From Adiantum capillus-veneris (lineage: Eukaryota; Streptophyta; Polypodiopsida; Polypodiales; Pteridaceae), in contig CM043944.1 in NCBI GenBank assembly GCA_014529385.2, forward strand, positions 51,471,768 to 51,535,767: 64,000 bases of DNA, written 5' to 3'. Positions 1 through 10,763 of this stretch are shown here, piece after piece (within the stretch, counting starts at the first letter, position 1; each line of letters starts with the position of its first letter). Under the pieces are notes generated by a model. That model did no database searches and was not told where the DNA came from. It saw only the letters and a list, made by a program, of their open reading frames with translations. The translations under genes and the position numbers were made by a program.

Positions 1-60
1 GCCATTGTGCATAGTCTTGGTGTAGAGGCCACCGGGTCTATTTTTTCACTTCCGCCTCTC
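1..60. other. Unassigned sequence at the left edge
   Basis: These 60 bases do not align with the related pol segment of the intact Gypsy element, although similarity starts abruptly at about position 61. They probably belong to another insertion or to a deletion junction. I see no gene. Confidence 0.4.
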
Positions 61-859
61 AATGGCAAGGGGTAATGGTCTCTCCTAGTGGTGGCATTGA
101 CCTTCTTGAGATCCACGTACACTCTTAGTTTCCCATTCTTTTTTGGAACAATAACTATTGGAGATGCCCATTCTGAGTGCTCGATAGGGTATATGAATCT
201 GCATTTGAAAAGCTTTTCAATCTCTTCTTGAACAATCTTTGCATACTTAGGGTTCATTGGGTAGGGTCATTGCTAGACTGGTTTAGCCATGCTATTCATG
301 GGAATTTTGTATTGCACCACGGAAGGTGGAACACCTTTCATATCATGATATGTCCAAATATAATTAAGCCATTCTGCGGTAGATTTCTTTTCATTTATCC
401 TACCACACACATTTGCTCGATATCATCACCTCTTAATCTCTTACTTCTCTTGTTTAATTTTTTATTACGACCTTCCTCCAGTGAAGAGTCAGTAGATGAA
501 TCGCTACTCCTGTCTTGTCCTCTCCTGTATATATTGTCAATTAGGGCACTGTTGGGTTTCGTATGTTTTGTTTCCATATTTGTGCCAATATTCAAATCAA
601 ATTCTTCATCCTCAGAGTCAGTTTCAGGTGATAATCTAGAATCCGAATCATGTGAGCTATAGTCTTTTGAGATGCTATTGGTTTTAGTGTCAATCAAGCC
701 TTCACCTTGTAGGTCCCCGGCGAGCTATATGTATTGCTCCTATCATATATAAAGATACTATTTCTGGCATTTCATCCCCCTTAGGTGTTACCCAGGTCAT
801 TCCCCGATTTCCCCAAGTGTCTATGGTTGCTCCTAGGTGGACCCAATCCACGTTATTAG
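61..859 (-). pseudogene. Decayed Gypsy pol fragment, part 1 of an old copy
   Basis: This minus-strand segment matches the region upstream of and into the reverse transcriptase of the intact Gypsy G1 element (compare about 25110-26360) with many substitutions. About 470 bases are missing near 365, where the match jumps from about 25390 to 25865 in G1. Several stops break the frame, so it cannot encode pol. It is the substrate into which Copia-1 inserted: its last five bases, ATTAG at 855-859, recur at 18339-18343. The copy continues at 18344 and again at 32685. Confidence 0.85.
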
Positions 860-1051
860 TGTTGGGGTATAAAGCCCAATGTGGTCGCCCAGGTAAGTGG
901 GCGGGCCGCCAGGTATGTACACATATTCTTTTGTAAAAACCTAATAAGAACTCACTATGCTCTACACATTACAGTAGAGCGAGTTCACCATATCGTCGTG
1001 CTCTTCTTCTCGCACTCTCTCTCGCGTCACACTTTCGCTCGTACTCCTTCA
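860..1051 (+). repeat. Copia-1 5' LTR
   Basis: The LTR begins TGTTGGGG and ends TTCA, and is nearly identical to 18148-18338. A CT-rich stretch lies near the 3' end. The element TSD ATTAG is immediately upstream. Confidence 0.95.
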
Positions 1052-1053
1052 AC

Positions 1054-1065
1054 TGGTATCAGATC
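1054..1065 (+). promoter_or_regulatory. Copia-1 primer binding site
   Basis: TGGTATCAGATC lies two bases after the LTR. It matches the 3' end of plant initiator methionine tRNA (usual site TGGTATCAGAGC) except near its end. Confidence 0.85.
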
Positions 1066-2121
1066 TCAGATCGAGACTCGGGGCAGCATTTGTAGGTAGC
1101 CAGAGTCACCTGCTCAGATTGGAGTGAGATTCGACAGGCGAAGACACGGTCGTGTCATCTCGGCCGTTTCATTCTCAGGTCATCTCGGCCACCGTTCGGC
1201 TTCGAAAAAGTTCTGCACAGGCCATTTTCGACTACGTGGTCTCAGCGGGTGCAGATCCGACTCTGCAAATTTGGGGTTTCGGCCTACGACTGCACGTACT
1301 GAGGATATCGGCACTCCCAGACTGTTGATTTGTGGTTGTCTACACATCGAAGGATGGCTCACAGTTCTTGGAGGCGTGTCACATACGACACGGGCGCATC
1401 TACACACAGATTGTAGGCGACATTCACTAGTTCATCAGGTAGCTTGTGTTTGCTCCTTGATATTCCAGATTTGATCCTGACATTGCAGGTACTTCCACAT
1501 GGATGTATTGTCAGAGATGATGTATGTCTATTGAGGGTTTGCTGGCTGTGAGTCACGCAGCAAACAACCGCCGCAGCGGTTACAGCATATAGTGGGAAAT
1601 TTGTGGATGTATGACTTTGTGGGAAGTCTATGTACTGTCAGATTTACTGCAGCCTTTGTTGAGGGTTGAGTGAGGTTTTATTGAGCTGGGGGATTCTCGA
1701 ATGTTGAGATCCTTTCGGTGATACAGGTCTTGGAGCGATCCCTCGAGCACCCTTAGATAGGCAGCTAGGATGTATTGACTGTGAGTTAGACAGTTGGGAT
1801 TGCATCTTTTCTTTACTGCCGTTGAGGCATTGTCGCAGTCTATGCTTACAGGACAGTGACAGGACAGTGAGAGACAGTACAGGTGCAGGACAGCTTTACC
1901 CACAACTTACAGTGTTAGAGAGACATTGGTTTTTTGAGCTGTTTTTTGGTCTGTTTTTCAGTACACCATAGCCATTTTACGAAGTAGACTCTGCCAAAAT
2001 TTATGTAGAATCTGAAGCTTTCTTGGTTCATTTGATAGGTTGATATTGGTTCAGAGGTCAGTTTACAGGGGAAACTCTGCCGAATTTTTCCCAGGAAAGT
2101 AAACTACTGTGAAGCGTAGCT
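1066..2121 (+). other. Copia-1 untranslated leader
   Basis: About 1.05 kb separate the primer site from the gag start. Only short overlapping frames occur, with no domain I recognise. This is long for a Copia leader and presumably carries packaging and dimerisation signals. Confidence 0.6.
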
Positions 2122-4557
2122 ATGGCTGGATCACAGGACACTGCTCTTTACAATATCAAGAAGCTGGATGGAACTAATTTCCCATTGTGGAAGAAGCAGA
2201 TTTGGCACGTGTTGCTACAAAAGAAGCAGATAAAACCTATAAATCTCAAGGGGATAAAACCAGAAGATATGGACGAAGATGAATGGAGCGAAATGGATGA
2301 ATTGGCACTTTCTACCATTATGCTGACTTTGGCAGAAAGCGTTTACTTCAATGTAGTGGACGAGATGTCGGCTTATCAAGCATGGTTAAAGCTGAGTGAT
2401 CTTTATGAGAAGCAGAGTGCAGCTTCACAGGTATACTGGCTCAAGAAGCTTGTTGACTTGAAGATGAAAGAAGGGACACCTATGTCCAATCATCTGAATG
2501 AATTCAACACAATCTACAGTCAGTTGTCAGCTCAAGGTGTCAAGTTTGATGAACATGTTAGAGCTATGTTCCTATTGATCACATTGCCGGAAAGTTGGGA
2601 CACTTTTCGCACAACTTTGAGTAATTCTGCACCTCTAGATGGTTTGAACATAACAGGTGTAGAAGGAAGTCTGCTTACTGAAGAAACCAATAGAAAGACA
2701 ATGGACAAAGGCAAAGGAACAGCCTTAGTTGTCAGGGGAAGGACCAAAGAAAAGTACAAAGGTGGAAAGAGGAATCAGTCTCGTAGCAAGTCCCGCAGTG
2801 CTAAAGGCAAGAGTGACATAGAATGCTACCATTGTGGCAAGAAGGGTCACATGAAAAGAGACTGCAGAGAATGGAAAGCAGAAAAAGGCAAAGAGAAAGC
2901 TGAAGACCATGGTGAGAAGAACAAGTCCTCAGTGAAGATTCAAGAAATAAATGTGACAAACACTGTTGCAGAGGATGACAGTCTAGTTTCAGGAGACATC
3001 TACTTCTTGAAGAATACAATGGACTCAGCTCTTCTTACAGCATCTGATGGAAATGCACTGAGTGAGTGGATTATAGACTCAGGGGCATCACTTCATGTGT
3101 CTCCAAACAAGGAGTGGTTTACCTCTTATGTGACCACTAAAGATCATGTTCGGCTAGGCAATGGGCAGACATGTGAGATCTTAGGTGTTGGAGATGTTCA
3201 ATTGAAGTTTCAGAATGGCTCTTCTTTCACGCTGAAGAATGTGAGACATGTTCCCGCAATTACAAAGAGCTTGATCAGCACAGGTTTACTTGATGATGGT
3301 GACTACATCACCACTTTTGGACAGAACATGTGGAAGATATCCAAGGGTTCTATGACAGTAGCACATGGAGTAAATTCTGGAGGACTTTACATGATTTATG
3401 TATCAAATGTCTCTAAAAATGTAATCAATGTAACCGAGCAGCCGAACGTTTCTTTGTGGCATAACTGGTTAGGACATATGTCCAAGAAGGGAATGGAAAT
3501 CTTGTCTCGTTCTGGTTATTTGCCTGGATTTTCATTTAATGATTTTGAATTCTGGGAACATTGTCTGTATGGTAAGCAAACACAGCAGCCACATAAGCAT
3601 AGAAGCAGTAGAAGAGATACACAGTTGGCACTTGTTCATAGTGATTTGTGTAGACCTATGCCTAACCTATCTCTAGGGGGAGCTTCTTACTTTATGACAT
3701 TTATAGATGAGTACTCGAGGAAAGTATGGGTTTACTTTCTCAAGCACAAGGATGAAGCGTTTAGTGTTTTCAAAACGTTTGTGACAATTGTGGAGAATGA
3801 GAGTGGCAAGAAGCTTAAATGCTTACGCACTGACAATGGTGGAGAGTATGTTTCAAAGGGCTTTCAGGACTTTTGTGAGTCAAAAGGTATAAAACATGAA
3901 CTTACTGCTCCTTACAATCCTCCTCAAAATGGGGTTGCTGAGAGGATGAATAGGACCATACAAGAGAAGGTCAGAAGTATGTTGTCTAATGCACAACTGC
4001 CAAATGGGTTTTGGGCTGAAGCTGTATCAATAGCTGTTCATCTTGTAAATAGATCTCCTAGCAAGGTTTTGCAGAAGGATTCAGTGCCAGAGATGGTATG
4101 GTCAGGCAAAATGCCCTCATACAAGCATCTCAGAGTCTTTGGCTGTGAGGCATATACTCAGGTTCCAAAGGAATTTAGGAACAAACTTGAGCCAAAGAGT
4201 AGAAAGTGCATCTTTCTAGGCTATGGTAATTCTAGTGAGATGGGGTACAGACTTTGGGATCCCGAATCCAGAAAGGTTATCCGCAGCAATGATGTTCACT
4301 TTAATGAAGCCAAATATCATTCTAAACCAGAGAGGGTTGAGGAGATTAGAAGAGTTGTCTTCCAAGAAGATGGACCTGCACATGCAAGACAAAATGTCAG
4401 GGCTCAAGAGGAGGAAGGACAGGATAGAGTGGAACCACAGGTTGTGGCTGAGCCTGAGCCACCTATTGTTCGTAGATCTGGACGTATCACGCGACCTCCT
4501 GATAGGTTTTTTCCATCTATGAACTATGTCATGTTGACTGATTGCAATGAGCCTTAA
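2122..4557 (+). CDS. Copia-1 gag-protease-integrase polyprotein, ended early by a stop
   Basis: This 811-residue frame holds the first two thirds of a Copia polyprotein. The gag region comes first, followed by a CCHC zinc knuckle (CYHCGKKGHMKRDC, about residues 235-248). The aspartic protease motif is DSGASLH, and the GAG-pre-integrase motif WHNWLGH follows. The integrase core has D508, D571 (DNGGEY) and E607 (GVAERMN), with exactly 35 residues between the last two. In the HHCC finger the first cysteine of the usual CEHC is a tryptophan (FWEHC), which probably ruins zinc binding. The frame stops at TAA 4555-4557, while homologous RT sequence continues directly in the same frame, so the stop is a nonsense mutation. 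The start is the first ATG giving a Copia-type gag N-terminus. Confidence 0.9.
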   Translation: MAGSQDTALYNIKKLDGTNFPLWKKQIWHVLLQKKQIKPINLKGIKPEDMDEDEWSEMDELALSTIMLTLAESVYFNVVDEMSAYQAWLKLSDLYEKQSAASQVYWLKKLVDLKMKEGTPMSNHLNEFNTIYSQLSAQGVKFDEHVRAMFLLITLPESWDTFRTTLSNSAPLDGLNITGVEGSLLTEETNRKTMDKGKGTALVVRGRTKEKYKGGKRNQSRSKSRSAKGKSDIECYHCGKKGHMKRDCREWKAEKGKEKAEDHGEKNKSSVKIQEINVTNTVAEDDSLVSGDIYFLKNTMDSALLTASDGNALSEWIIDSGASLHVSPNKEWFTSYVTTKDHVRLGNGQTCEILGVGDVQLKFQNGSSFTLKNVRHVPAITKSLISTGLLDDGDYITTFGQNMWKISKGSMTVAHGVNSGGLYMIYVSNVSKNVINVTEQPNVSLWHNWLGHMSKKGMEILSRSGYLPGFSFNDFEFWEHCLYGKQTQQPHKHRSSRRDTQLALVHSDLCRPMPNLSLGGASYFMTFIDEYSRKVWVYFLKHKDEAFSVFKTFVTIVENESGKKLKCLRTDNGGEYVSKGFQDFCESKGIKHELTAPYNPPQNGVAERMNRTIQEKVRSMLSNAQLPNGFWAEAVSIAVHLVNRSPSKVLQKDSVPEMVWSGKMPSYKHLRVFGCEAYTQVPKEFRNKLEPKSRKCIFLGYGNSSEMGYRLWDPESRKVIRSNDVHFNEAKYHSKPERVEEIRRVVFQEDGPAHARQNVRAQEEEGQDRVEPQVVAEPEPPIVRRSGRITRPPDRFFPSMNYVMLTDCNEP

Positions 4558-5209
4558 TGTTTCAAGGAAGCAGTGCAAATGAAGGACTCCGGGAATGGGC
4601 AATTGGCCATGCAGTCAGAGATGACAGCTCTGCATAAAAACCAGACATGGAAGCTAGTTAAATTACCACAGGCCAAAAGGCTCTACCTTGTAAATGGGTT
4701 TACAGGTATAAGATCACCGCTCATGATAGTCAGCCAAAGTACAAAGCAAGGCTTGTTGCCAAGGGCTTTAAGCAAGAACAAGGCATTGACTTTGATGAAG
4801 TCTTCTCTCCGGTGGTCAAGATGACTACATTGAGATGCTTTCTTGCATTGGTTGCCATATTAGATTTGGTGTTGCACCAAATGGATGTCAAGACAGCGTT
4901 CTTGCATGGTGATCTAGATGTGGAAATTTACATGCAACAGCCAGAAGGGTTTGTTGAGAAAGGCAAGGAAGATTTGGTATGCCAGTTGTTAAAGAGTCTT
5001 TATGGATTAAAACAATCACCGAGGGCATGGTACCATAAGTTCCACAAGTTTATGCTTTCTCAAGGCTACAAACGTAGTGAGTTCGATCATTGTCTATATA
5101 CAAAGAAGGCTAAGGATGGCAGTTGGCTGATCCTTATTTTGTATGTGGATGACATGTTGATTGCTGGCAAGCACTTGGAAGAAATTTCAGCTTTGAAGTC
5201 AAAGCATTA
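4558..5209 (+). pseudogene. Copia-1 reverse transcriptase, N-terminal part
   Basis: The sequence continues in frame from the TAA of the preceding polyprotein. It shifts frame near 4680 and runs on as 4812-5207 with the RT motifs KTAFLHG, YGLKQSPRAW and the catalytic LYVDDML. Right after this the DNA transposon interrupts the gene, and the remainder of RT plus RNase H resumes at 17156. Nonsense mutation, frameshift and 12-kb insertion together make the gene non-functional. Confidence 0.92.
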
Positions 5210-5232
5210 GGGCCAAAAACGACTCAAAAAGG
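5210..5232 (+). repeat. Left terminal inverted repeat
   Basis: Positions 5210-5232 are the exact complement of 17133-17155. Including the flanking TTA and TAA the palindromic pair extends to 26 bp. Confidence 0.95.
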
Positions 5233-5576
5233 GCTGTGTAAGGAATTGGTTAAATTACTAATTAGCAGAGCCGTTTGTGGTCAAAACGGCTCCAAATTTG
5301 TCCGTTTTGGTCATTTAAAGCATATCTACTCAATCTAAAGCGTATCTAGGTACATATCTCTAAATATTCAAAAAGATATCTTTTTCTTCACATTCCTTTG
5401 TGGCTCACCTCGAAATTTGTTTTCATTTACTTCACTTGGCGGAAATAGTTGTTTCCACTTTTGAATCTCTCTTTTTTCTCTCACCTTTCGCGAGCTTTTT
5501 CTCTTCTTCTCTGATGCACCTTCTTCTCTGTTGCTACGTTATTTTCATTATACTTTCTGCTCCTTCATTACTTACA

Positions 5577-7974
5577 ATGACTAATACATCTTTCACTAGT
5601 GATAACCGCAAGTTTCACTTGAACATTAAGCTAAGCCAGAAATATGCTACTACGCGGAGTGTCTATCAAAGACCAGTTACAACTGCAAATGAAGCACAAC
5701 AACTTCGCAACGAGGGAAAGAAACACATTGATATATGGACAGATGGGAGCTTGTATCCATCGGATCCTAGCACTGGAGGGTATCCATCTTTTAACACACC
5801 TCATGATTTGATGAGATTTGTTGGTCATGGGGTTGATGGCTTACTAGGATATAGTTCTAGGTTATCTCATTTACACATTGATCATACACATTACATTCAA
5901 TATCTCAAAATTGTTTTGTCTTCAAATGCAGTAAGAATTTTAGAACTTGAAAACCAAATAGCATCTCTAAAACAAGAAAATCACCAACTTCGGTCTTTAA
6001 AAGAAACTCCAATAGGATTAAGAGCACGAGTAAAACAAATGAGAAATGTAGTAAACTTAACAGAAGGTTCTGGACAAAGAAAAAAAAGATTAAAGATTAC
6101 TAGAGAACATGTGACTAGTCTTTTAGGATTTGATATGTCCAATGGTCAAGAAAGGGTGAGATTTTTGAATGAGGTAATGAACAAAAGTGATATTCTTAAA
6201 CTTTTGAAACTTCCTGAAAATCAAACTCAGAAAAAATTGGTATTTCAAAGTTTACTGAAAGATATGGGTTTACTGGTCCAACCTTCTCAAATGCAAGAAG
6301 TTTGTGACACAGTGGGGGTGAGTAGAAGGGGTTATAGGGCCATCTCTAAAACCTTGTTTCAGGTTTTAAAGTATTACAAGATTAAAGCTTTTGGGTTGCC
6401 TAGGCCTCATAATGTTGGGAAAGTTAGGACTCTATTAAACGAAGAAATACCTGAACATTTTGGAGAGTACTATCATATAGAAGGAACGATGCCATATGAA
6501 AAATAGAAAAAAAAATCTTCTTTTGAGTATAATGTTTTTAATAACATTTGGATGAGTATAAAAAATGTTCAATCTGCTATGGTGAGATACTATAATATGC
6601 AAGAAGTAGATTGTGAAGGAAAACTTATATTTGTTCTGAAATTGGATGAAGCTCAAATTCAAAAATGTCAAAAAATGGAAAGAATATCCATATCCCTTAT
6701 GAATAGAGCATTGGACTATAGCCAGGGTAAGCTTGATTCCCCATACCACAAAACTCAATCAGAAATGGAACTTTGGTGGATCGGAACAGCTCAAAAACCA
6801 GTAGAAAATCACGATACATTGAAATGGCTGTTTTTGCAGACCGATATCCCTTCTGTTATACAGGACCAAAATGCAGGTGAAAAACTCTATGTAGATGGCA
6901 TGGGTGACTTTTTTGTAGAATGGCACTTGAGTGCCGACCTAAAAGCATTAAAGTGCATGTTTGGTGTATGTGGAGGTGCCAATACCAAGTATCCATGTCT
7001 ATATTGCATGGCAAGCACTGGAACAAAAGGATGGTTTGCAGAACACGAGGTTGGAAAAGCACCATCGAGGAATAGTGTTAACGTCATCGACTACCCATCT
7101 TCTTCTATGATTTGGGATCCAATTCTAACAATAGATTTAAAAAATGTACATATATGCACAATGCATGCAGAGATTAGAATCTTGGACAAATTGCTTCGAC
7201 TCCATCTTGACTATGCATATTCTATTAAGACAACTAAACTTGCAGACGAGTGCATAGAAAAATGCGAGGCTTTGCTCTCTCAAATGGGTTTTCATGGTGG
7301 TCAAGTTCATCTAAAAAAAGATCCCACTCTTTCAAAAGGAACCGGTGATGTTTTACAAGATGTTTCAATGGGTGGAGCAAAAGCCAGAAGATTTTTGAGT
7401 AACCATGACAACAAACAAGTTGATGCTATGTGGAACTGCTGGAAGGATCTTTGTGTTATAACAACCAATGTCAAAAGTAGACCAGATGTAGCCAACAAAC
7501 GCATGGAAGTGTGGAAGAAGCTCGATAATTTTTTGAAAGTTTTGAGACAACAAGTTAGCTCTGCTACTTATGCAGATGACTTTAAAAAGACAATAAAGAT
7601 TTTAATAACTGCTATTACAAATGCTTGGGGAGCAAAAGACATCACATATTACTTGGTGAGTATTCAATTACTTTCTAAAGTCTGGATAGTATTTTACTTT
7701 GCATCCTATTGAGTTCAACTAACTTTTTTTTTATTTTTAGCATATTCTGTACCTGCATGGACCATATTTTGCAAAACAAGGACCCCTTGCAACATGGAAT
7801 ACTCAGGGAATGGAAAAATCTCACTATCAAGCGAGGACTTCTTTTTTCAAATGTACGAGAAAGGGAGGTGGACAAAGAAGGAGCAATGCACTAAAGGAAT
7901 TATTCAATTGGTTCTATAGGAGGCAATTACAACGGATGAGATCAAACAACCATGCTGCTCAACCACAGATCTGA
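5577..7974 (+). pseudogene. Putative transposase, two exons with one in-frame TAG
   Basis: Exon 1 is 5577-7655 and exon 2 is 7741-7974, with GT-AG boundaries, giving about 770 residues. Visible parts are a coiled-coil stretch (ENQIASLKQEN) near residue 120 and LDEAQ with D357. D454 lies in LSADLKAL, followed by a CxxC pair (PCLYC, C474/C477). In exon 2 is a QGMEKSH motif with E718. This order of an early Asp, DLK...PCxxC, and a late QG(M/L)EK motif recalls unnamed transposase-like proteins I remember from invertebrate genomes. That resemblance is recollection, and the catalytic triad is inferred. One TAG at 6504-6506 (codon 310) interrupts an otherwise open frame, so the copy may be dead or depend on readthrough. 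An in-frame ATG at 5400 also exists, but MTNTS at 5577 starts the hydrophilic part. Confidence 0.6.
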
Positions 7975-8234
7975 GATTAATGCTTCACTTTGAAACTTTG
8001 TACTTCTTTCTAAAGATATCCAAATTCAAAAAATATATTTTGGTGCAAAAAATTGTCAAATTTACATCACTTTTTGATTTTTTTTATATCTCCAGGCATG
8101 TCACCCCTATATCTCAAAAACTTTCTTCTTTTATAGCCCCCAAGAAGGTTGACATTTGTCTCCTCAGCTGCTGCTGCATAGCTAGAGTAGCAAAGAAAGT
8201 ATCCTGCTCTTGAGGCATTGAATCCTACAGTATA
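7975..8234. other. Short intergenic region between convergent genes
   Basis: The 260 bases lie between the 3' ends of the transposase gene and gene B. They are AT-rich with T-runs suited to polyadenylation on either strand. I see no gene. Confidence 0.5.
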
Positions 8235-9651
8235 TCAAAACATTCGAAGTGCTGCTGCTCTCTCAAGTAGCATAATCTTGTTTGCATTGATTTGAAGGGG
8301 AGTGTACCCTAAAAACCGTGACAATATCTTCAGTGCAAACATTGGCAACTCAGGATCTTCAGAATACTGCATGTGGAAAGCACAGAAGGTGGCACTATCC
8401 AATGTAGGCATGTAGTGCATGAGAGAGGAGGCATCCCTTCTTGAAGAGCCCTCTATTGCTTTCCCTCTCGAGCCTTTAGCTCTCCCAAGAAAATTGTCTT
8501 TGTCAAGGAGTTCAATCTGCAAAACAAGACAATGAGTAATTAAAACTAACTTGAAAAAAAAAGAAAGATTTCAGTAGGGAGATCACCTTTTGCAATTCAT
8601 CTTCGGTAATGACTTTTTCTTGAAGGAGATTGCATGATCCGGTCATCTCTCTTATGTCAACTTCCTTTCCAATTTTTTTCAGCTTAAAGTCTCTGCCAAA
8701 AGATTGGATGCCAAGCTTAACAAGCCTCTTCTCAAAATCCTCATCTTTGAGGGAAGGTTTTTCCTCTTCCACTCTTCTCATGCATAGAGCAAGTGCATCA
8801 GGAGCAGGCAAAAAATCTTTATTGGATGTATGAAGATCAAGTGCCAAAAACTCCTCTTTTGACTCTTCTTCTGTGTCAATAAAATCTTTGGCCACCTCAG
8901 AAGCTTCAGAAATGGTTGCAATACAATAGTCCTCCCTCATATTAAGCAAACACTGGATATGATGGAGAGGAATATACTCTTTCCCATTGATAAAGAAGTA
9001 GGGAAGGTTTGGAATAGTAAGGGAAGCTTCAGATACCTCTACATCATCTGTTGGCTCATCAATGACAGTGCTAGCTCTAAATTGAGCAACATCAAAATTT
9101 GCACTCTCCTGCTCCTCAACAACATCAACTTCCTCCTTTTCTAGAATTTCACTTTTTTCAAGCTACAAAACTGTGGAAACATTTTTATTTGTTGCCTCAT
9201 CTGTATCTTTCACTTCATCAGCTTTGCCTTGCATGTCAACTTTAAGGAACAAAAAGAAAAGAAAAGCAACTTCTTTTGGAACAAGGTTACAAGGTTTCAA
9301 ATGTAATTGACAAGAAATGGTAGGTGGACAAACAAAGGAAGTCTTCTTAGAAAATCTTCCAAACCTCCTTGTTACTTTGCTCTTCTCAATTGAGTTTGTA
9401 GTATATTCGGTTAGATGACAATAAGCCTTCCCATCTAAAACCAAACACTTGCCTTCAACTGCTTCTTCAAACTCTTTGAATTCTTCTGCCAAGAAGTCTT
9501 TCAAATGGTCTAACAAAGCTACAAGATCAAACACAGGATTGAATATTTCATATGCTTTGGTGTACACCTCCATGTCACCACCATCCATCATAGCCACCAA
9601 TAGTTTCTCACTTGGACTCTCCTCCAAAATCTCCTCCCGGCCTTCCTTCAT
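8235..9651 (-). CDS. Gene B of the DNA transposon, unknown function
   Basis: The reading frame starts at ATG 9651 (MKEGREEILEE) and runs to 8587. A clean intron (donor AAAAG|GTGATC, acceptor TTGCAG, 8586-8517) follows, then an exon to the stop at 8235. The product would be about 448 residues. It is acidic and helical with no domain I recognise. Charged segments rich in Glu and Lys lie in the middle and a helical segment (LSRFLGYTPLQINANK) lies near the end. A TAG at 9163-9165 sits in frame. Either it is a nonsense mutation or an unrecognised intron removes it, since TTTTGTAG could be an acceptor. Its leader and promoter match those of the divergent H3-Ulp1 gene, so the two are probably co-expressed. 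Confidence 0.55.
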
Positions 9652-9696
9652 GGTAGAGGAGAAGTGCCAATGTACCGCACCAAAACAAATCCGAAC

Positions 9697-10040
9697 CACG
9701 CGATAGGTGCTTGATCCAAGCTTCGAAAATGCCTCCCTGTGCGTCGTGCGGGACAAAGTCACACAAACACCAAACAGACCAAACGACGCGATAGACGCTA
9801 GACCTGGCCTTTGGAATTTCTTTCCTGCGCGTCGTGCGGGACCAAGCCACACAAAACCATAAAACAACACCAAACGACGCGATAGGCGTTCGACCCAACC
9901 TATGGAACTTCTTCTCTGCGCGTCGTATGTGACAAGGCAAACAAGAAGCGATAGCGTCCACCAATGTGCAATTTGTAAAGATGAGATAGTGCAAAGTGAA
10001 AGGATTACACAAAAATAGATAATATCTCACGTCGTATGCA
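9697..10040 (-). repeat. Alternating dyad repeat array in the leader of gene B
   Basis: Copies of CGACGCGATAG (about 9697, 9783, 9874, with a weaker one near 9946) alternate with the complementary CGTCGT motif (about 9741, 9827, 9917, with a weaker one near 10030). Neighbours are spaced about 42-47 bases apart. The array lies between the TATA box at 10081-10090 and the start codon, so it should be transcribed as 5' leader. The same motif fills the leader of the H3-Ulp1 gene. Confidence 0.8.
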
Positions 10041-10080
10041 ACAAATGAACGTGCAACATTTTTAAAAATCGAGACCAAGC

Positions 10081-10120
10081 TTTATATATATCCGATATAT
10101 GACCGTTAGTGACACGTGTC
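10081..10120 (-). promoter_or_regulatory. Promoter of gene B
   Basis: Read on the minus strand, the palindromic G-box GACACGTGTC (10111-10120) is followed by TAACGGTC (10101-10108) and a TATATATAAA box (10081-10090). The order and spacing resemble the promoter at 12246-12297. ACTAACGGTCA is close to the mitosis-specific MYB3R element of plants, although that link is an inference. Confidence 0.6.
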
Positions 10121-10335
10121 AGCCATGCACACGCTGTCGAGAAATTTGCGGTCTTGCCAGGAAAGCACCGAGCTTATGGCTGTGAGAGTTTGTGAGATAA
10201 CTCAACAAAAACTATATGAAGGAGTTAAACCATAGATGCCATGAAGACTAGGGTTTGGAAAGAAGTGCAATCAAAGAAGACTCACTCTTTCTCTCTTGCA
10301 TTCACACACACAAAGAAAGAACGCAAAAGAGAATG

Positions 10336-10548
10336 TCAAAACAATACGAAGATGAAAACATCAAGGCTATGGTCATATCGTATCATGGGTAATATGAAAG
10401 GGTTAATGGATGAGTTAATGGCATTCAATCTTGGCTGACCAAATAGGCTACGAATTGTTCTTTGGAATTGTAGTTTTGTGCTTACCATAATATATATATT
10501 TTGTTTAGTGATTGGGATTAATTGTGTGTACAAATCCTCTTGGTTCAT
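10336..10548 (-). CDS. Small ORF, 70 residues, tandem copy 2
   Basis: The predicted peptide is 70 residues long. It shares its layout with the next upstream frame (10545-10763) and with the 72-residue frame in the leader of Gypsy C (55215-55433). All three start with Met-Asn, have a central FG.(E/Q).R segment, then (F/I)(I/V)LP(M/L), and end in a hydrophobic FxVxxxxL tail. Its ATG overlaps the TGA of the upstream copy (ATGA), the arrangement of termination-reinitiation. I do not know its function. It may be a relic of a retroelement leader inserted in the transposon. Confidence 0.5.
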   Translation of the reverse strand: MNQEDLYTQLIPITKQNIYIMVSTKLQFQRTIRSLFGQPRLNAINSSINPFILPMIRYDHSLDVFIFVLF

Positions 10549-10763
10549 AGCAAGATAACTACGCTTACATCAAAAGAAAAATTATAGTCTATGAGAGGTA
10601 GTATGATGGGATCTGGTGATAGAAGTATTTCATTGAGCCTTTCAGGGCCGAAGAGAAACACTATACGTTGTTGAAAGTGTATTTTACGGCTAATCCATAC
10701 GTTAATTCTAATAGATCGTACAGAGTGAAAGCGATAGAAATGATCATCATGTGGGTTATTCAT
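10545..10763 (-). CDS. Small ORF, 72 residues, tandem copy 1
   Basis: This peptide has the same length as the Gypsy C leader ORF at 55215-55433. The two align over RSI+, K.H.Q..I, G.ER..E.L.S, LPL and a hydrophobic end. The DNA of this copy and of 10336-10548 is also visibly related, so the pair is a tandem duplication. The function is unknown, and there is no signal peptide or known domain. Expression could start in the AT-rich tract at 10957-11061, but no clear promoter is visible. Confidence 0.5.
   Translation of the reverse strand: MNNPHDDHFYRFHSVRSIRINVWISRKIHFQQRIVFLFGPERLNEILLSPDPIILPLIDYNFSFDVSVVILL

Noticed and set aside
177-662. 161-codon plus-strand frame at the left edge
   Set aside because: It is the antisense of the decayed Gypsy pol fragment.
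4555-4557. RNA editing as an explanation of the in-frame stops
   Set aside because: Extensive stop-removing editing in plants is known from organelles, not nuclear transposons. Mutation is simpler.
5207-5212. TTAGGG at the left end and CCCTAA at the right end of the DNA transposon as telomere repeats
   Set aside because: Only one unit is present on each side. It arises from the TA target plus the terminal GGG.
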